Source of the DNA: Tellurirhabdus bombi
Lineage (GTDB): Bacteria; Bacteroidota; Bacteroidia; Cytophagales; Spirosomataceae
DNA length: 64,000 bases
Assembly: GCF_021484805.1 (NCBI RefSeq)
Contig: NZ_CP090557.1
Coordinates: 2,678,001-2,742,000, forward strand
Direction: 5' to 3'
The position numbers and the translations under genes are program-made. Under the pieces are notes generated by a model. It searched no databases. It was not told the origin of the DNA and saw only the letters and a list, made by a program, of their open reading frames with translations. This document shows, one piece after another, positions 46,221 through 55,490 of this stretch; position 1 is the first letter of the stretch; each line of letters opens with the position of its first letter.

Positions 46221-46907
46221 ATGAAGCGTTTGCTAGTCTTGATCCTGTTGCTACCCGCGGTAGCCTCTGCGCAGTCGCGTGGAAAGTTTTTCACTTTTGG
46301 TCTGAAGGTTGGAGCCAACTTTTCGCAACTCAATACGCTGGAGGTCAAAACGCCCCGGCTGATGGAAAACGGCTTGCCTGTATTATCGGGTGGTCAAGTG
46401 GTTTATGACTTCTTCCAGAACAACCAGTCAAGGACAACCGGAATTGTTGGCGGCGCTTTTTTCCGCTTTGGCCGGACGCTCTATTTGCAGCCTGAAGTGT
46501 TGGTATCATCCAAGGGCGGATCGTTTGACTTGGTTAAAACCGGACTGGTCACGCAACAGGTAAATGTTAAATTTACGACAATCGATATTCCCGTCCTGGT
46601 TGGGCTGAAGCTAGGTCCGTTGAGGTTAAATGCAGGGCCAATGGCTTCGCTGACGGTAGCTGAAGACAAGCAATTGAAAGACGCCGTTAATCAGTATACC
46701 AACCAGCCGCTAAAGGAGACCGTCAAGCAGGCTGTTTTTGGGTACCAGGCAGGAGTAGGGGCCAGTTTATTAGGCCTGAACCTGGATCTGCGCTACGAAG
46801 GAAACCTGTCGGATTTGTCACAGGCGGGAATCAAAACCTCAACGTCAGATGAGCGTTTTACCACCAAAAGCAAGCTGTGGCAGCTCACCGTTGGATTTGG
46901 ATTTTAA
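46221..46907 (+). CDS. Outer-membrane beta-barrel protein (PorT-like), paralog 2
   Basis: A 228-residue paralog of the preceding gene, sharing FTFGLKVGANFSQL, FFRFGRTLYLQPEVLVSSKGGSFD, VLVGLKLGPLRLNAGPMASL and a C-terminal strand KLWQLTVGFGF. Signal peptide MKRLLVLILLLPAVASAQ. The two probably arose by tandem duplication with subsequent divergence. ATG at 46221. Confidence 0.88.
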   Translation: MKRLLVLILLLPAVASAQSRGKFFTFGLKVGANFSQLNTLEVKTPRLMENGLPVLSGGQVVYDFFQNNQSRTTGIVGGAFFRFGRTLYLQPEVLVSSKGGSFDLVKTGLVTQQVNVKFTTIDIPVLVGLKLGPLRLNAGPMASLTVAEDKQLKDAVNQYTNQPLKETVKQAVFGYQAGVGASLLGLNLDLRYEGNLSDLSQAGIKTSTSDERFTTKSKLWQLTVGFGF

Positions 46908-46921
46908 CAAGTATTGGCAAG

Positions 46922-46967
46922 TACTAAAACAGCCGCCGCAAAATTCATTGCGGCGGCTGTTTTAGTA
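46922..46967. terminator. Long-stem terminator after the barrel genes
   Basis: A perfect 20-bp stem with arms at 46922-46941 and 46948-46967 and a 6-nt AATTCA loop, with T residues on the descending arm. Confidence 0.85.
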
Positions 46968-46978
46968 TATCACAAAAA

Positions 46979-47023
46979 AACAAGCCGTTACCAGTTTCGG
47001 GCGAAACGACGTAACGGCTGTTT
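46979..47023 (-). terminator. Terminator after LytTR gene 1
   Basis: AGCCGTTAC (46983-46991) pairs with GTAACGGCT (47011-47019), with further inner pairing TTTCG/CGAAA. A T run follows on the minus strand. Confidence 0.78.
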
Positions 47024-47058
47024 AGATCAACTAACCCTAGATAAGTATTAACTATTTA

Positions 47059-47475
47059 TTAGTTAACCAGTGTCATTCGGAACGACTGTAACCGTTGGCC
47101 GATTTCTTTAGCCCGGCGGCGAGAGATGCTTACTTCCTGGCCATCCGTTAAACGAATCATGCGATCGGGAATAAGTGACTCAAATTGTACGTACCCTAAA
47201 TTGACAATGGTTGATTTATGAATCCGGAGAAACATCAATTCATTAAGCGACGTTTCAAATGCTTTTAGTGTTTTAGATACCAGGTATCGTTTTTTGTCTC
47301 GCGTAAATAAGTACGTGTAGTTACCTTCTCCTTGTAAACTAACAATGTCATCAACAGACAGTAGAATCGTACGATTTAGGTAAGGTAATGCAATGCGATG
47401 GGCATTGCGCTGGTAGGCTTGCGGGAAAATAGGTTGAAGTGGTGATAACGATGAAGGCAGTACGGGAGATTCCAT
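47059..47475 (-). CDS. LytTR-domain DNA-binding protein 1 (no receiver domain)
   Basis: A 138-residue protein. Residues ~30-130 are a LytTR DNA-binding domain (LSVDDIVSLQGEGNYTYLFTRDKKRYLVSKTLKAFE...FLRIHKSTIVNLGYV). There is no receiver or membrane domain, so what controls it is unclear. The longer reading begins at GTG 47511; the ATG at 47475 is preferred. It is a paralog of the gene at 47719-48150 on the same strand. Confidence 0.88.
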   Translation of the reverse strand: MESPVLPSSLSPLQPIFPQAYQRNAHRIALPYLNRTILLSVDDIVSLQGEGNYTYLFTRDKKRYLVSKTLKAFETSLNELMFLRIHKSTIVNLGYVQFESLIPDRMIRLTDGQEVSISRRRAKEIGQRLQSFRMTLVN

Positions 47476-47718
47476 GTGTATTTGTGTTTTATGTGCGGAA
47501 ATGATTAACACAAACTTACACGGAATGACTATACAGAACGTAAAAAGACCTGATCACCAGAAGTTGTTTTTCACAATTAATCAGCTGATAATCAGGTCAT
47601 AATGTCTAGAAAGCGAATTCTTTTTCCGTAAATTTCCGCAACGGATTACGTATTTATACGTGCTCTCAACTAGGCGGGATTACTTCAAAAAAATGAGCTT
47701 TGGGCCGGCAACAAGCAA

Positions 47719-48150
47719 TTAACGGGTTGTAGCAGGCAAGAAATTGCGGATGCGATCAATAAAGGTCTGAGCACGACGGCGAGAAATTTTTACTTGCTGG
47801 CCATCGGTTAATTCTAATTCTCCTTCTTTTTTCACATAAAACCGACGGACGTAGCCCAGGTTAACGATGCAAGATTTGTGAACCCGAACAAAAGCTTGGC
47901 CGTCCAGTAATTCTTCGTATTCTTTCAAGGTACGTGATACAAGCATACGGGTGCCGTCTTTCAGAAAGAAATTCGTGTAGTTACCTGAACCCTCCAGACG
48001 AACAATTTCTTCAATGGTTACCGTCCGCTTCCGATCGTAAAAAGGAATGAGCAGTTTTTGAAGTGAGGAAGTTGCGGGCTTTTTTTCCACACTTTTGGGG
48101 AAATTCGTAGACACTTGGTCAAGAAGATTGTCTCGCAGGATTGTTTCCAT
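47719..48150 (-). CDS. LytTR-domain DNA-binding protein 2 (no receiver domain)
   Basis: A 143-residue paralog of the preceding entry. The LytTR domain has VTIEEIVRLEGSGNYTNFFLKDGTRMLVSRTLKEYEE and FVRVHKSCIVNLGYVRRF, with the recognition region GQQVKISRRRAQTF. The ~45-residue N terminus is polar with no known fold. It is separated from paralog 1 by ~240 bp, so each may have its own promoter. ATG at 48150. Confidence 0.88.
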   Translation of the reverse strand: METILRDNLLDQVSTNFPKSVEKKPATSSLQKLLIPFYDRKRTVTIEEIVRLEGSGNYTNFFLKDGTRMLVSRTLKEYEELLDGQAFVRVHKSCIVNLGYVRRFYVKKEGELELTDGQQVKISRRRAQTFIDRIRNFLPATTR

Positions 48151-48463
48151 AGTAAATCGAGTAAGCAGTTAGAAAGTTGGCAACGCTCGGTTGTGGGTGA
48201 CACTCAATAGATTAAACTAAGCCATTCAATAAATAATTGGTGTGGCCCACTGGTTTGGATTACCCAATAACCGTACCGTTTACACATTCACATCTGATAA
48301 ATCATCGTTTAGACAAATTGCCTTTCCTTTTTGGAATTGGGGAAAGAACCACCAAACCACTTTTGATTTACTATCTTTGCGTAGAATAATCGAGCAGCCT
48401 TTAAAGGGAACGCCATCCTCAAATGGTGGAAGCGCTCCAGCCGCGTTTAATATTTGTTGACTT
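48151..48463. other. Intergenic region upstream of pheS
   Basis: Spacer between divergent LytTR gene 2 and pheS. It carries a consensus -7 element at 48372-48379. A 72-codon open frame from GTG 48242 is not supported. Confidence 0.5.
48372..48379 (+). promoter_or_regulatory. Bacteroidota -7 promoter element for pheS
   Basis: TATCTTTG matches TAnnTTTG and lies 84 bp before the pheS ATG. Confidence 0.5.
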
Positions 48464-49498
48464 ATGCTTGAAAGAGTTAAGGAAATTTACCAGGAAATAG
48501 AACATTTCGATGTTCAGACAAAAGAACAACTAGAGCAGTTTCGGCTTCGGTTTGTTGCCAAAAAAGGCGTGGTTGCGGAGCTGTTTGACAGCCTGAAGCA
48601 AGTACCGCAGGAAGATCGGCGGGCTGTTGGCCAGGAGCTGAATAGCCTCAAGGATTTGGCGCAGCAGCGATTCACCGATTATAAGGCAACGCTGGAAAAT
48701 AGCCAGGAAGAAACCGCATCAGCGGTTGATCTGAGCCTGCCCGTTGTCCCCAATCAAACGGGAGCCATTCATCCCTTGTCGCTGGTTCGGCAGCAGATTA
48801 TTCATATTTTCGAGCGGATTGGGTTTAGCGTTGCCGATGGCCCGGAAATCGAAACCGACTGGTATAATTTCGGGGCGTTGAACTTTGCGGACAACCACCC
48901 CGCCCGCGACATGCAGGATACTTTCTTTGTCGAGAAAAAAAGCGAGGGCTCTGCGGCGGATGTGCTACTCCGAACGCATACGTCAAACGTGCAGATTCGG
49001 TTGATGGAACGGCAGAAACCGCCCGTGCGCGCCATTATGCCGGGGCGAGTGTACCGGAACGAAGCGATTTCTGCCCGCGCCCATTGCCTGTTCCACCAGG
49101 TGGAAGGTCTCTACGTGGATCGCAATGTCGGGTTCAAGGACTTAAAAGACACGCTGTATCATTTCGTAAAAGAATTGTTTGGCAAAGACACGCAGATTCG
49201 TTTCCGTCCTTCGTTCTTTCCGTTTACGGAGCCAAGTGCCGAAATCGACATATCTTGCCTGATTTGCAAAGGCAAAGGCTGTAATGTCTGTAAGTACACC
49301 GGATGGGTTGAGATTGCCGGATCGGGCATGGTTGATCCAAACGTATTAACGAATTGTGGCATCGATGCCGAAGAATATACGGGCTTCGCCTTCGGAATGG
49401 GAATCGAGCGGATCGCCATGCTTAAATACCAGATTCGCGACTTGCGGCTGTTTACAGAAAATGACGTGCGTTTTCTCCGGCAGTTTGAAGGCGCTTGA
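48464..49498 (+). CDS. pheS: Phenylalanyl-tRNA synthetase alpha subunit
   Basis: A 344-residue class II synthetase subunit. The N-terminal coiled coil is followed by the catalytic core with HPLSLVRQQI, FEPSAEIDIS-like FTEPSAEIDIS, and GWVEIAGSGMVDPNVL. The ending GFAFGMGIERIAMLKYQIRDLR is the class II motif 3. The beta subunit gene pheT is not adjacent, as is common in Bacteroidota. ATG at 48464. Confidence 0.97.
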   Translation: MLERVKEIYQEIEHFDVQTKEQLEQFRLRFVAKKGVVAELFDSLKQVPQEDRRAVGQELNSLKDLAQQRFTDYKATLENSQEETASAVDLSLPVVPNQTGAIHPLSLVRQQIIHIFERIGFSVADGPEIETDWYNFGALNFADNHPARDMQDTFFVEKKSEGSAADVLLRTHTSNVQIRLMERQKPPVRAIMPGRVYRNEAISARAHCLFHQVEGLYVDRNVGFKDLKDTLYHFVKELFGKDTQIRFRPSFFPFTEPSAEIDISCLICKGKGCNVCKYTGWVEIAGSGMVDPNVLTNCGIDAEEYTGFAFGMGIERIAMLKYQIRDLRLFTENDVRFLRQFEGA

Positions 49499-49566
49499 GC
49501 GTACGGAACAAAGATCTATTCGGATAAAAGCACTCTTTTTCTGTTATATTCCCTTGAATTTTCCCC

Positions 49567-49591
49567 GCCGGACAAACGTCCGGCTTTTTTT
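49567..49591 (+). terminator. Terminator after pheS
   Basis: GCCGGAC / GTCCGGC with an AAAC loop and a T run. Confidence 0.88.
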
Positions 49592-49696
49592 GTAGATAAA
49601 AGGTGTATAATTTTAACCGCTGTATGGCAGTCGTCAGTTTCAGGTGTGAGCGGATGAGGTCTTTGGTTGATGTTATATTGAAATATTATAATTTTT

Positions 49697-50995
49697 ATGA
49701 ATTTAATAGCCGTACTGAAAGAGAGCTTAACTGATAGTGTTGTTTCGAGAGCGGCTTATTACGTAGACGAGAAACCAGAGAAGACAAAGGTTGCTCTGGA
49801 AGGGCTTGTTTATACGGTGGTCGCGGGCTTAATGAAGCGAACAACAACCGAAATAGGAGTAGGGCAACTTTTCAATGCCATTCAGAAAGGCAAAGCGGAT
49901 GCTTCGCTTGTGAGTTCGTTTTCGGCCATTCTGAACGATCCTGAGCAAACAAGGCGGCTGGCTGACGAAGGTAACTACAGCATCAGTCACCTGTTGCCAG
50001 CCATGAAAAGTTCAATTGGCACAATGATCAGTAGCTATGCCAACATCCGTAATTCGGCGGCTATTACGCTGCTGGGTTTAGTGACGCCGCTGGCTTTGGG
50101 CATTTTGCACCAGACTGTACAGGAAAAGAAGTTAGATGCCGATAGCTTAGCCCTGCTGCTGGCTGATCAACGGGATCACCTGATTGAAAATACACCCGAA
50201 CGCTTGCTGGAAAAAATGGCCGAAGGGTTGGGAATTAATCAATTACTGGCTGTTGGCGTCGTTCCTGCCAAGCGCAACGCGGCTCTCGAACGTCCCCAAC
50301 GTGTTGGCCAGGAGCGCCCCCGCTTCGTGCCTGAGCCAGAAGAAGATAACAACGGATCGTTGGCTAAGTGGGGCGTTGGTGCTCTGGTATTGGCCGCTTT
50401 GGTAGGAGGAGGCTATTATATCTGGAATAACACGCAAAGCTATTCCGATGCCAATCAGGAAGAAACGGCGATCTCAACGGAATTTACCGACACAACCAGC
50501 GGAGTAGCCCCAACAAATCTCCGGGACTCGTTAGCAGGCGTGCGGCCAAATAGCTCTTCACTGGCTACTCCGACCACAACCACCGTAACCAATGGAACGG
50601 CAACGGCTGAGTTAGCGGCTTACCTGGCTAATCCACAGGCTCCTGCGGGTCGGACATTCAAGCAGCCTGCCCTGTTGTTCGAGCCCGGTACCTCCATTCC
50701 GAGCGCAGAATTACAACCTACCGTTAATGAGTTGGTCAACCTGATGAAGGCAAATCCAACGATGCAGATTCAGTTGATTGGTTACGCGAACGATGCACGT
50801 TTGCCAACAACCAACAAGTTTTTATCCGGTAAGCGAGCCAATATTGTTAAGCAACAAATGGTGCAGGCAGGGATTAACTTTGTTCGTATTGATGCCGTTG
50901 GCTATGGAACGGGTGTACGAATCAAACCGGGCGATAGCCTGGCCGCCAAAAAGCCGACTCGCCGCGAGATTATGGTGAAAATAGTAAGTAAGTGA
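49697..50995 (+). CDS. DUF937-OmpA fusion protein
   Basis: A 432-residue protein. Residues ~1-190 are a DUF937-like helical domain, then a Pro/Arg-rich linker, one transmembrane helix near 225-245 (WGVGALVLAALVGGGYYIWN), a Thr/Ser/Ala-rich spacer, and an OmpA C-terminal peptidoglycan-binding domain (~310-430, ending GYGTGVRIKPGDSLAAKKPTRREIMVKIV). The topology predicts a cytoplasmic DUF937 part and a periplasmic OmpA part. The role of the DUF937 part is unknown. ATG at 49697. Confidence 0.88.
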   Translation: MNLIAVLKESLTDSVVSRAAYYVDEKPEKTKVALEGLVYTVVAGLMKRTTTEIGVGQLFNAIQKGKADASLVSSFSAILNDPEQTRRLADEGNYSISHLLPAMKSSIGTMISSYANIRNSAAITLLGLVTPLALGILHQTVQEKKLDADSLALLLADQRDHLIENTPERLLEKMAEGLGINQLLAVGVVPAKRNAALERPQRVGQERPRFVPEPEEDNNGSLAKWGVGALVLAALVGGGYYIWNNTQSYSDANQEETAISTEFTDTTSGVAPTNLRDSLAGVRPNSSSLATPTTTTVTNGTATAELAAYLANPQAPAGRTFKQPALLFEPGTSIPSAELQPTVNELVNLMKANPTMQIQLIGYANDARLPTTNKFLSGKRANIVKQQMVQAGINFVRIDAVGYGTGVRIKPGDSLAAKKPTRREIMVKIVSK

Positions 50996-51082
50996 TTTAA
51001 GCCTAAATTTAAAACAACCCCGACTCCTGTTGGTTTTTTCAAGATAGAATGGCGCGTGTCATTCGGCCAGTCTGTAAGCATC

Positions 51083-52000
51083 ATGAAAAAACCATCAGTG
51101 TGGCGGATCGCTACGGCAGTTTTTGTCATTGGCAGCATTGTTTATACCAGCCGCTCGGGCCAGCGGTCGGCTAAAAAACGGAAAGAAGAGGCTGAATTTA
51201 AAAAAGCATTGCCCGAATACGGAGAAGTATTCGAGCAAAATTTGATCATTCCGGCTGGCTGGACATTTGGCGCCGTTTGGTCAACCATCTACACGGGCAC
51301 TGCCGCCCTGAGCATTCACCAGGCTTTGCCTGATCAGGTCGATAATCCACGCTACCGGAAGGCCATGCCCTGGCTGGCTGCTAGTTACGTTTTTAATACA
51401 CTCTTCGGTTATTTCTTCTCTGATCCCCGCAAGGAAAGCCGGTTTGGGGCTGACTTGGTCACCAAGCTGAATCTTCCCATTGGACTTGCGCTGCACCAAA
51501 GCCTGGAAATTGGCAAGACCGAGGTAGAATCTCCCGAAAAATACCTGCGTATTCCGGTTAGTTTGTACGCTGGCTGGCTAACGGCCGCGTCAGTGGTGGG
51601 GACGCCTAACGTGCTCCTGGACTTGGGCGTCTGGCGGCCAGATGCGCGCCGGGATGTTCCATTATCCATCGGGATTCTGGGGGCAACCGGCGGGGCTGGG
51701 TACTTTATTGCCCGTCAGCTAAACGATCCTTACTACATGCTGCCTTTTGTGGCTGGTTTTGCGGGAATTGCCAGTCGGCAGTATGGAAAACGCGATGCGG
51801 TTGCTATCGCCGCTGGCGGGCTAGCGTTGGCTTATGTGGCTATACTCGCCAAATGGCTCCCCAGGAAAAATTTCCGGCCGCTATCTCCCCCCGCAGACGC
51901 GCCCGCTAAGGTTATTGAAATAGAGCCATTTGTCGAAGCCCACGAAAACGAGATCCAGCGTGAGCGCATGAAAGAAATAAATCCTACCTTGGGTATGTAA
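51083..52000 (+). CDS. TspO/MBR-like membrane protein
   Basis: A 305-residue membrane protein. An N-terminal anchor (IATAVFVIGSIVYTS) is followed by a charged segment and then about eight helices. The stretch IPAGWTFGAVWSTIYTGTAAL...WLAASYVFNTLFGYFFSDPR resembles the TspO/MBR tryptophan-rich sensor family, but the protein is longer than a 160-residue TspO. The GTG at 51056 would add nine residues; ATG 51083 is preferred. Function unknown. Confidence 0.65.
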   Translation: MKKPSVWRIATAVFVIGSIVYTSRSGQRSAKKRKEEAEFKKALPEYGEVFEQNLIIPAGWTFGAVWSTIYTGTAALSIHQALPDQVDNPRYRKAMPWLAASYVFNTLFGYFFSDPRKESRFGADLVTKLNLPIGLALHQSLEIGKTEVESPEKYLRIPVSLYAGWLTAASVVGTPNVLLDLGVWRPDARRDVPLSIGILGATGGAGYFIARQLNDPYYMLPFVAGFAGIASRQYGKRDAVAIAAGGLALAYVAILAKWLPRKNFRPLSPPADAPAKVIEIEPFVEAHENEIQRERMKEINPTLGM

Positions 52001-52014
52001 GCCTTGATAAAGCA

Positions 52015-52560
52015 ATGAAACTGATGTTATTCGCCTGCCTGATTGCGCTGATAGCAGGCGCTTGTGCGACCAGCACCTACACGCCGCAGAGCCCGCCGTC
52101 GGATCCAACGGAATATTACCAACCGGGTGGAATTAGTTTGATTACGGGAAAGCGTTTGTTTCCTGATCCGACAAATGGCCTTGGAAAAGCCAATGATCCG
52201 AGCATTCGGGTAACGGATATTCAGTTAACCAACAGCTACACCGTTTTGTCCATGACGTTTGGCTCTCAGGAACGATACGAGGGTTCGAGTGAGATTTCGA
52301 TTCAGCCAGAAGTGCATCTGATTACGCGGGACGGACAACGAAAATACAACTTTATCAAAGCGGAGGGAATCCCGGTAGCGCCCAATCGCTTAACGGTTGA
52401 CGCGGGCGACCAAACCGTGTTTCGGCTTTATTTCGAGCGGCTTGATAAAGGCGTAGAACTGTTTGGTATGTATGAATGCGAAGACAGCGAAGGGTCAACT
52501 TGCTGGAATATAGTAGGCATGACAATCCAGAACCCAGCAGACTCCGTATCGGTCAAATAA
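52015..52560 (+). CDS. Putative lipoprotein of unknown function
   Basis: A 181-residue protein whose lipobox (LIALIAGAC) ends near residue 18. The mature part is beta-rich, with ITDIQ-like repeats (VTDIQLTNSYTVLSMTFGS, YEGSSEISIQPEVHLITRDGQRKYNFIKAEGI) resembling a DUF4352-type fold. I do not recognise a named family. It follows the TspO-like gene by 14 bp and is probably co-transcribed. Confidence 0.78.
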   Translation: MKLMLFACLIALIAGACATSTYTPQSPPSDPTEYYQPGGISLITGKRLFPDPTNGLGKANDPSIRVTDIQLTNSYTVLSMTFGSQERYEGSSEISIQPEVHLITRDGQRKYNFIKAEGIPVAPNRLTVDAGDQTVFRLYFERLDKGVELFGMYECEDSEGSTCWNIVGMTIQNPADSVSVK

Positions 52561-52594
52561 GAAGAGGTTAAAGTCGTTCCTTCAATATAAAATC

Positions 52595-52620
52595 AAGACA
52601 AAACTCTGCTATTTTGTCTT
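52595..52620. promoter_or_regulatory. Inverted repeat upstream of clpB
   Basis: AAGACAAAA (52595-52603) and TTTTGTCTT (52612-52620) form a perfect 9-bp inverted repeat with an 8-nt spacer, 122 bp before clpB. It lacks a trailing T run on the plus strand, so it may be an operator or a weak terminator for the lipoprotein gene. Confidence 0.35.
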
Positions 52621-52742
52621 AAAAAATCATTGTAAATGCCGTTTTTTCTGTCAGAAAGGCCGAAATTCGTTCTTGGCTTAGCCTTTGTTAGATAAGTAGC
52701 ATCAGTGAAGAAAGTGCTTAACGACTAAAGAAAGCCACAGCC

Positions 52743-55394
52743 ATGAACTTTAATAATTATACAATCAAAGCGCAGGAAGTAATTCAACATGCCGCTCAGA
52801 TTGCGCAGGGAAATCAACAGCAAACTGTAGAAACCGGTCACGTTTTGAAAGCCATTCTGGACGAAGACTCGAATACAATTGGCTACCTGACGAAAAAAAC
52901 CGGGGTTGCAACCAGCCGTTTAACCCTCGCGCTGGATGCTATCGTAAATACGTATCCCAAAGTATCTGTTGATGCGGGAACGGGGGCTACTCCCAACATC
53001 TATTTAGGCAATGATTTGAACGCCGCTTTGCAACGGGCTACGGCCATGTCCAAAGAATTTGGCGATGACTATATAAGCGTAGAGCTGATTCTCGCAGGTC
53101 TGGCGGGTGGAAAAGATTCCATTGCGAGCCTGTTGAAAGACGTTGGTTTTAACGAGAAATTACTTAAAGAAGCAATTAAGGAATTGAGAGGAAACAACAA
53201 TTCGGTAAAAGATCAAAATGCTGAAGCTAAATACCGTTCGCTGGAGCGGTATAGCAAAAACCTGAACGAACTGGCCCAAAAAGGGAAAATCGATCCCGTG
53301 ATTGGCCGCGATGAGGAAATCCGGCGCGTACTGCAAATTCTAAGTCGTCGGACAAAGAACAACCCCATGTTGATCGGTGAGCCCGGTGTGGGTAAAACCG
53401 CCATCGTGGAGGGCCTGGCGCAGCGAATTGTGCAGGGCGACGTTCCCGAAAACCTGAAATCGAAAACCATTGTGTCGCTGGACATGGGTTTATTGGTGGC
53501 GGGTGCCAAATACAAAGGTGAGTTTGAAGAGCGATTGAAAGCGGTTATCAAAGAAGTGACGGATGCCGAAGGAGAGATTATTCTCTTTATCGACGAGATT
53601 CACACCTTGATTGGCGCTGGTGCTGGCGGGGGAGAAGGGGCAATGGATGCCGCTAACCTGTTGAAACCGGCCCTGGCTCGCGGTGAATTACACGCCATCG
53701 GTGCCACTACGCTGAAAGAATACCAGAAATACATTGAAAAAGATAAGGCGCTCGAACGGCGGTTCCAAACCGTGCTGGTCGATGAGCCAAACGTAACGGA
53801 TGCCATTTCGATTCTGCGCGGGATCAAAGACAAATACGAATTGCACCACGGTGTTCGGATCAAAGACGATGCCGTTATTGCTGCCGTCGAGTTATCCAAC
53901 CGGTATATATCCGATCGTTTTCTGCCCGATAAAGCCATTGACCTCATGGACGAAGCCGCCGCCAAGATGCGTCTTGAAATCGACTCCGTGCCGGAAGAAC
54001 TGGATGAGCTGAATCGCCGGATTATGCAATTGGAGATCGAACGCGAAGCCATCCGCCGGGAAAGCGACCGCGATAAAGAAAGCTCCCTGAACCGGCAAAT
54101 CGCCGAATTGAATGAAGTAAGGAGCAGTCTGAAGGCGCGTTGGGAAACTGAAAAAGAATCGGTGAACGAAATTCGGACGCTGAAAGAGCAACTGGATCAA
54201 CTGCGCATCGAAGCCGATCAGGCCGAGCGTTCGGGCGATTATGGCAAGGTTGCCGAAATTCGGTATGGCCGTCTGCCCGAAGCGCAAAACCGACTCGAAA
54301 GCCTGACCGCCAAGGATGAGGATAGCACGAACTTACTGAAAGAAGAAGTAACGGCTGACGATATTGCCGAAGTGGTGGCGAAATGGACAGGCATTCCGGT
54401 AAGCCGGATGATGCAATCGGAGCGCGACAAATTACTGCACCTGGAAGATGAGCTGGCACGTCGGGTAGCTGGGCAGGAGGAAGCCATTCAGGTAGTGGCC
54501 GACGCCGTTCGCCGGAGCCGCGCCGGAATGCAGGATCCGAAGCGTCCGATTGGTTCGTTTATTTTCCTGGGTACCACCGGCGTCGGGAAAACCGAATTAG
54601 CCAAAACGCTCGCTGAATACCTCTTCAATGATGAGAACGCGCTGGTGCGGATCGATATGTCGGAGTTTCAGGAGCGGCACGCCGTAAGCCGTCTAATCGG
54701 AGCGCCTCCGGGTTATGTTGGGTACGACGAAGGTGGCCAGTTGACGGAAGCCGTGCGCCGGAAGCCTTATTCGGTTATTTTGCTGGACGAGATCGAAAAA
54801 GCGCACCCCGATGTATTCAACATTCTTTTGCAAGTCCTGGACGACGGACGCCTGACCGATAACAAAGGCCGCGTTGCCAACTTCAAGAACACGATTATCA
54901 TCATGACCTCGAATATTGGTAGCCACATCATTCGGGAGCGTTTTGCGACCATTGATGAGTGGAACCGGGAAAATGTGATCGATAGCACCAAAGATGAGGT
55001 ATTTGAAATGCTGAAACAGACCGTGCGTCCTGAGTTCCTGAACCGGATTGACGAAATCGTGATGTTCCAGCCGCTGACACCGCGCGAAACTCGCAAGATC
55101 GTTGGTATTCAGTTCAAACATATCCAGCAACGTCTGGAAGAACAGGGGATTATGCTCGAAACGGACGATGAAGTACTGGACAAATTGGCCTCCGAAGGCT
55201 TTGATCCGCAGTTTGGTGCTCGTCCGCTGAAGCGCGTTCTGCAACGCCGTATCCTGAATGCCTTATCTAAAGAGATTCTGGCGGGCCGGATTCAGAAAAA
55301 TGCGGTTGTGGGCATGATGCTGAACGAAAACGAAGACGGTCAGGATGAAATCATCTTCTACAACCTGGATAAAGTAGTACCAGAACTTGACTAA
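52743..55394 (+). CDS. clpB: ATP-dependent disaggregase ClpB
   Basis: An 883-residue Hsp100 chaperone that reactivates aggregated proteins with DnaK. The N-terminal Clp repeats are at ~1-150; Walker A sites are GEPGVGKT at 212-219 and GTTGVGKT at 610-617. The long coiled-coil M domain lies between ~400 and 530, rich in Glu and Arg, marking ClpB rather than ClpA or ClpC. There is no ClpP-binding loop. The C-terminal domain has [19 protein letters not shown] at 52743. Confidence 0.97.
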   Translation: MNFNNYTIKAQEVIQHAAQIAQGNQQQTVETGHVLKAILDEDSNTIGYLTKKTGVATSRLTLALDAIVNTYPKVSVDAGTGATPNIYLGNDLNAALQRATAMSKEFGDDYISVELILAGLAGGKDSIASLLKDVGFNEKLLKEAIKELRGNNNSVKDQNAEAKYRSLERYSKNLNELAQKGKIDPVIGRDEEIRRVLQILSRRTKNNPMLIGEPGVGKTAIVEGLAQRIVQGDVPENLKSKTIVSLDMGLLVAGAKYKGEFEERLKAVIKEVTDAEGEIILFIDEIHTLIGAGAGGGEGAMDAANLLKPALARGELHAIGATTLKEYQKYIEKDKALERRFQTVLVDEPNVTDAISILRGIKDKYELHHGVRIKDDAVIAAVELSNRYISDRFLPDKAIDLMDEAAAKMRLEIDSVPEELDELNRRIMQLEIEREAIRRESDRDKESSLNRQIAELNEVRSSLKARWETEKESVNEIRTLKEQLDQLRIEADQAERSGDYGKVAEIRYGRLPEAQNRLESLTAKDEDSTNLLKEEVTADDIAEVVAKWTGIPVSRMMQSERDKLLHLEDELARRVAGQEEAIQVVADAVRRSRAGMQDPKRPIGSFIFLGTTGVGKTELAKTLAEYLFNDENALVRIDMSEFQERHAVSRLIGAPPGYVGYDEGGQLTEAVRRKPYSVILLDEIEKAHPDVFNILLQVLDDGRLTDNKGRVANFKNTIIIMTSNIGSHIIRERFATIDEWNRENVIDSTKDEVFEMLKQTVRPEFLNRIDEIVMFQPLTPRETRKIVGIQFKHIQQRLEEQGIMLETDDEVLDKLASEGFDPQFGARPLKRVLQRRILNALSKEILAGRIQKNAVVGMMLNENEDGQDEIIFYNLDKVVPELD

Positions 55395-55395
55395 C

Positions 55396-55427
55396 AAAAA
55401 AGCCAACGAGCAATCGTTGGCTTTTTT
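55396..55427 (+). terminator. Terminator after clpB
   Basis: AAAAAAGCCAACGA / TCGTTGGCTTTTTT with a GCAA loop. Confidence 0.92.
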
Positions 55428-55440
55428 GCACTCTATGTTT

Positions 55441-55482
55441 ACGGCGTGACCAATGCTGCTCAATACGGCACGGTCACGCCGT
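55441..55482. terminator. Second hairpin between clpB and pyc
   Basis: An 11-bp stem ACGGCGTGACC / GGTCACGCCGT with a 20-nt loop. A T run follows only on the plus strand, so it could be a back-up terminator for clpB. Confidence 0.55.
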
Positions 55483-55490
55483 TTTTGCGT

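Noticed and set aside
48242-48460. 72-codon frame from GTG upstream of pheS
   Set aside because: It spans the pheS promoter element, has no ATG start and no family resemblance.
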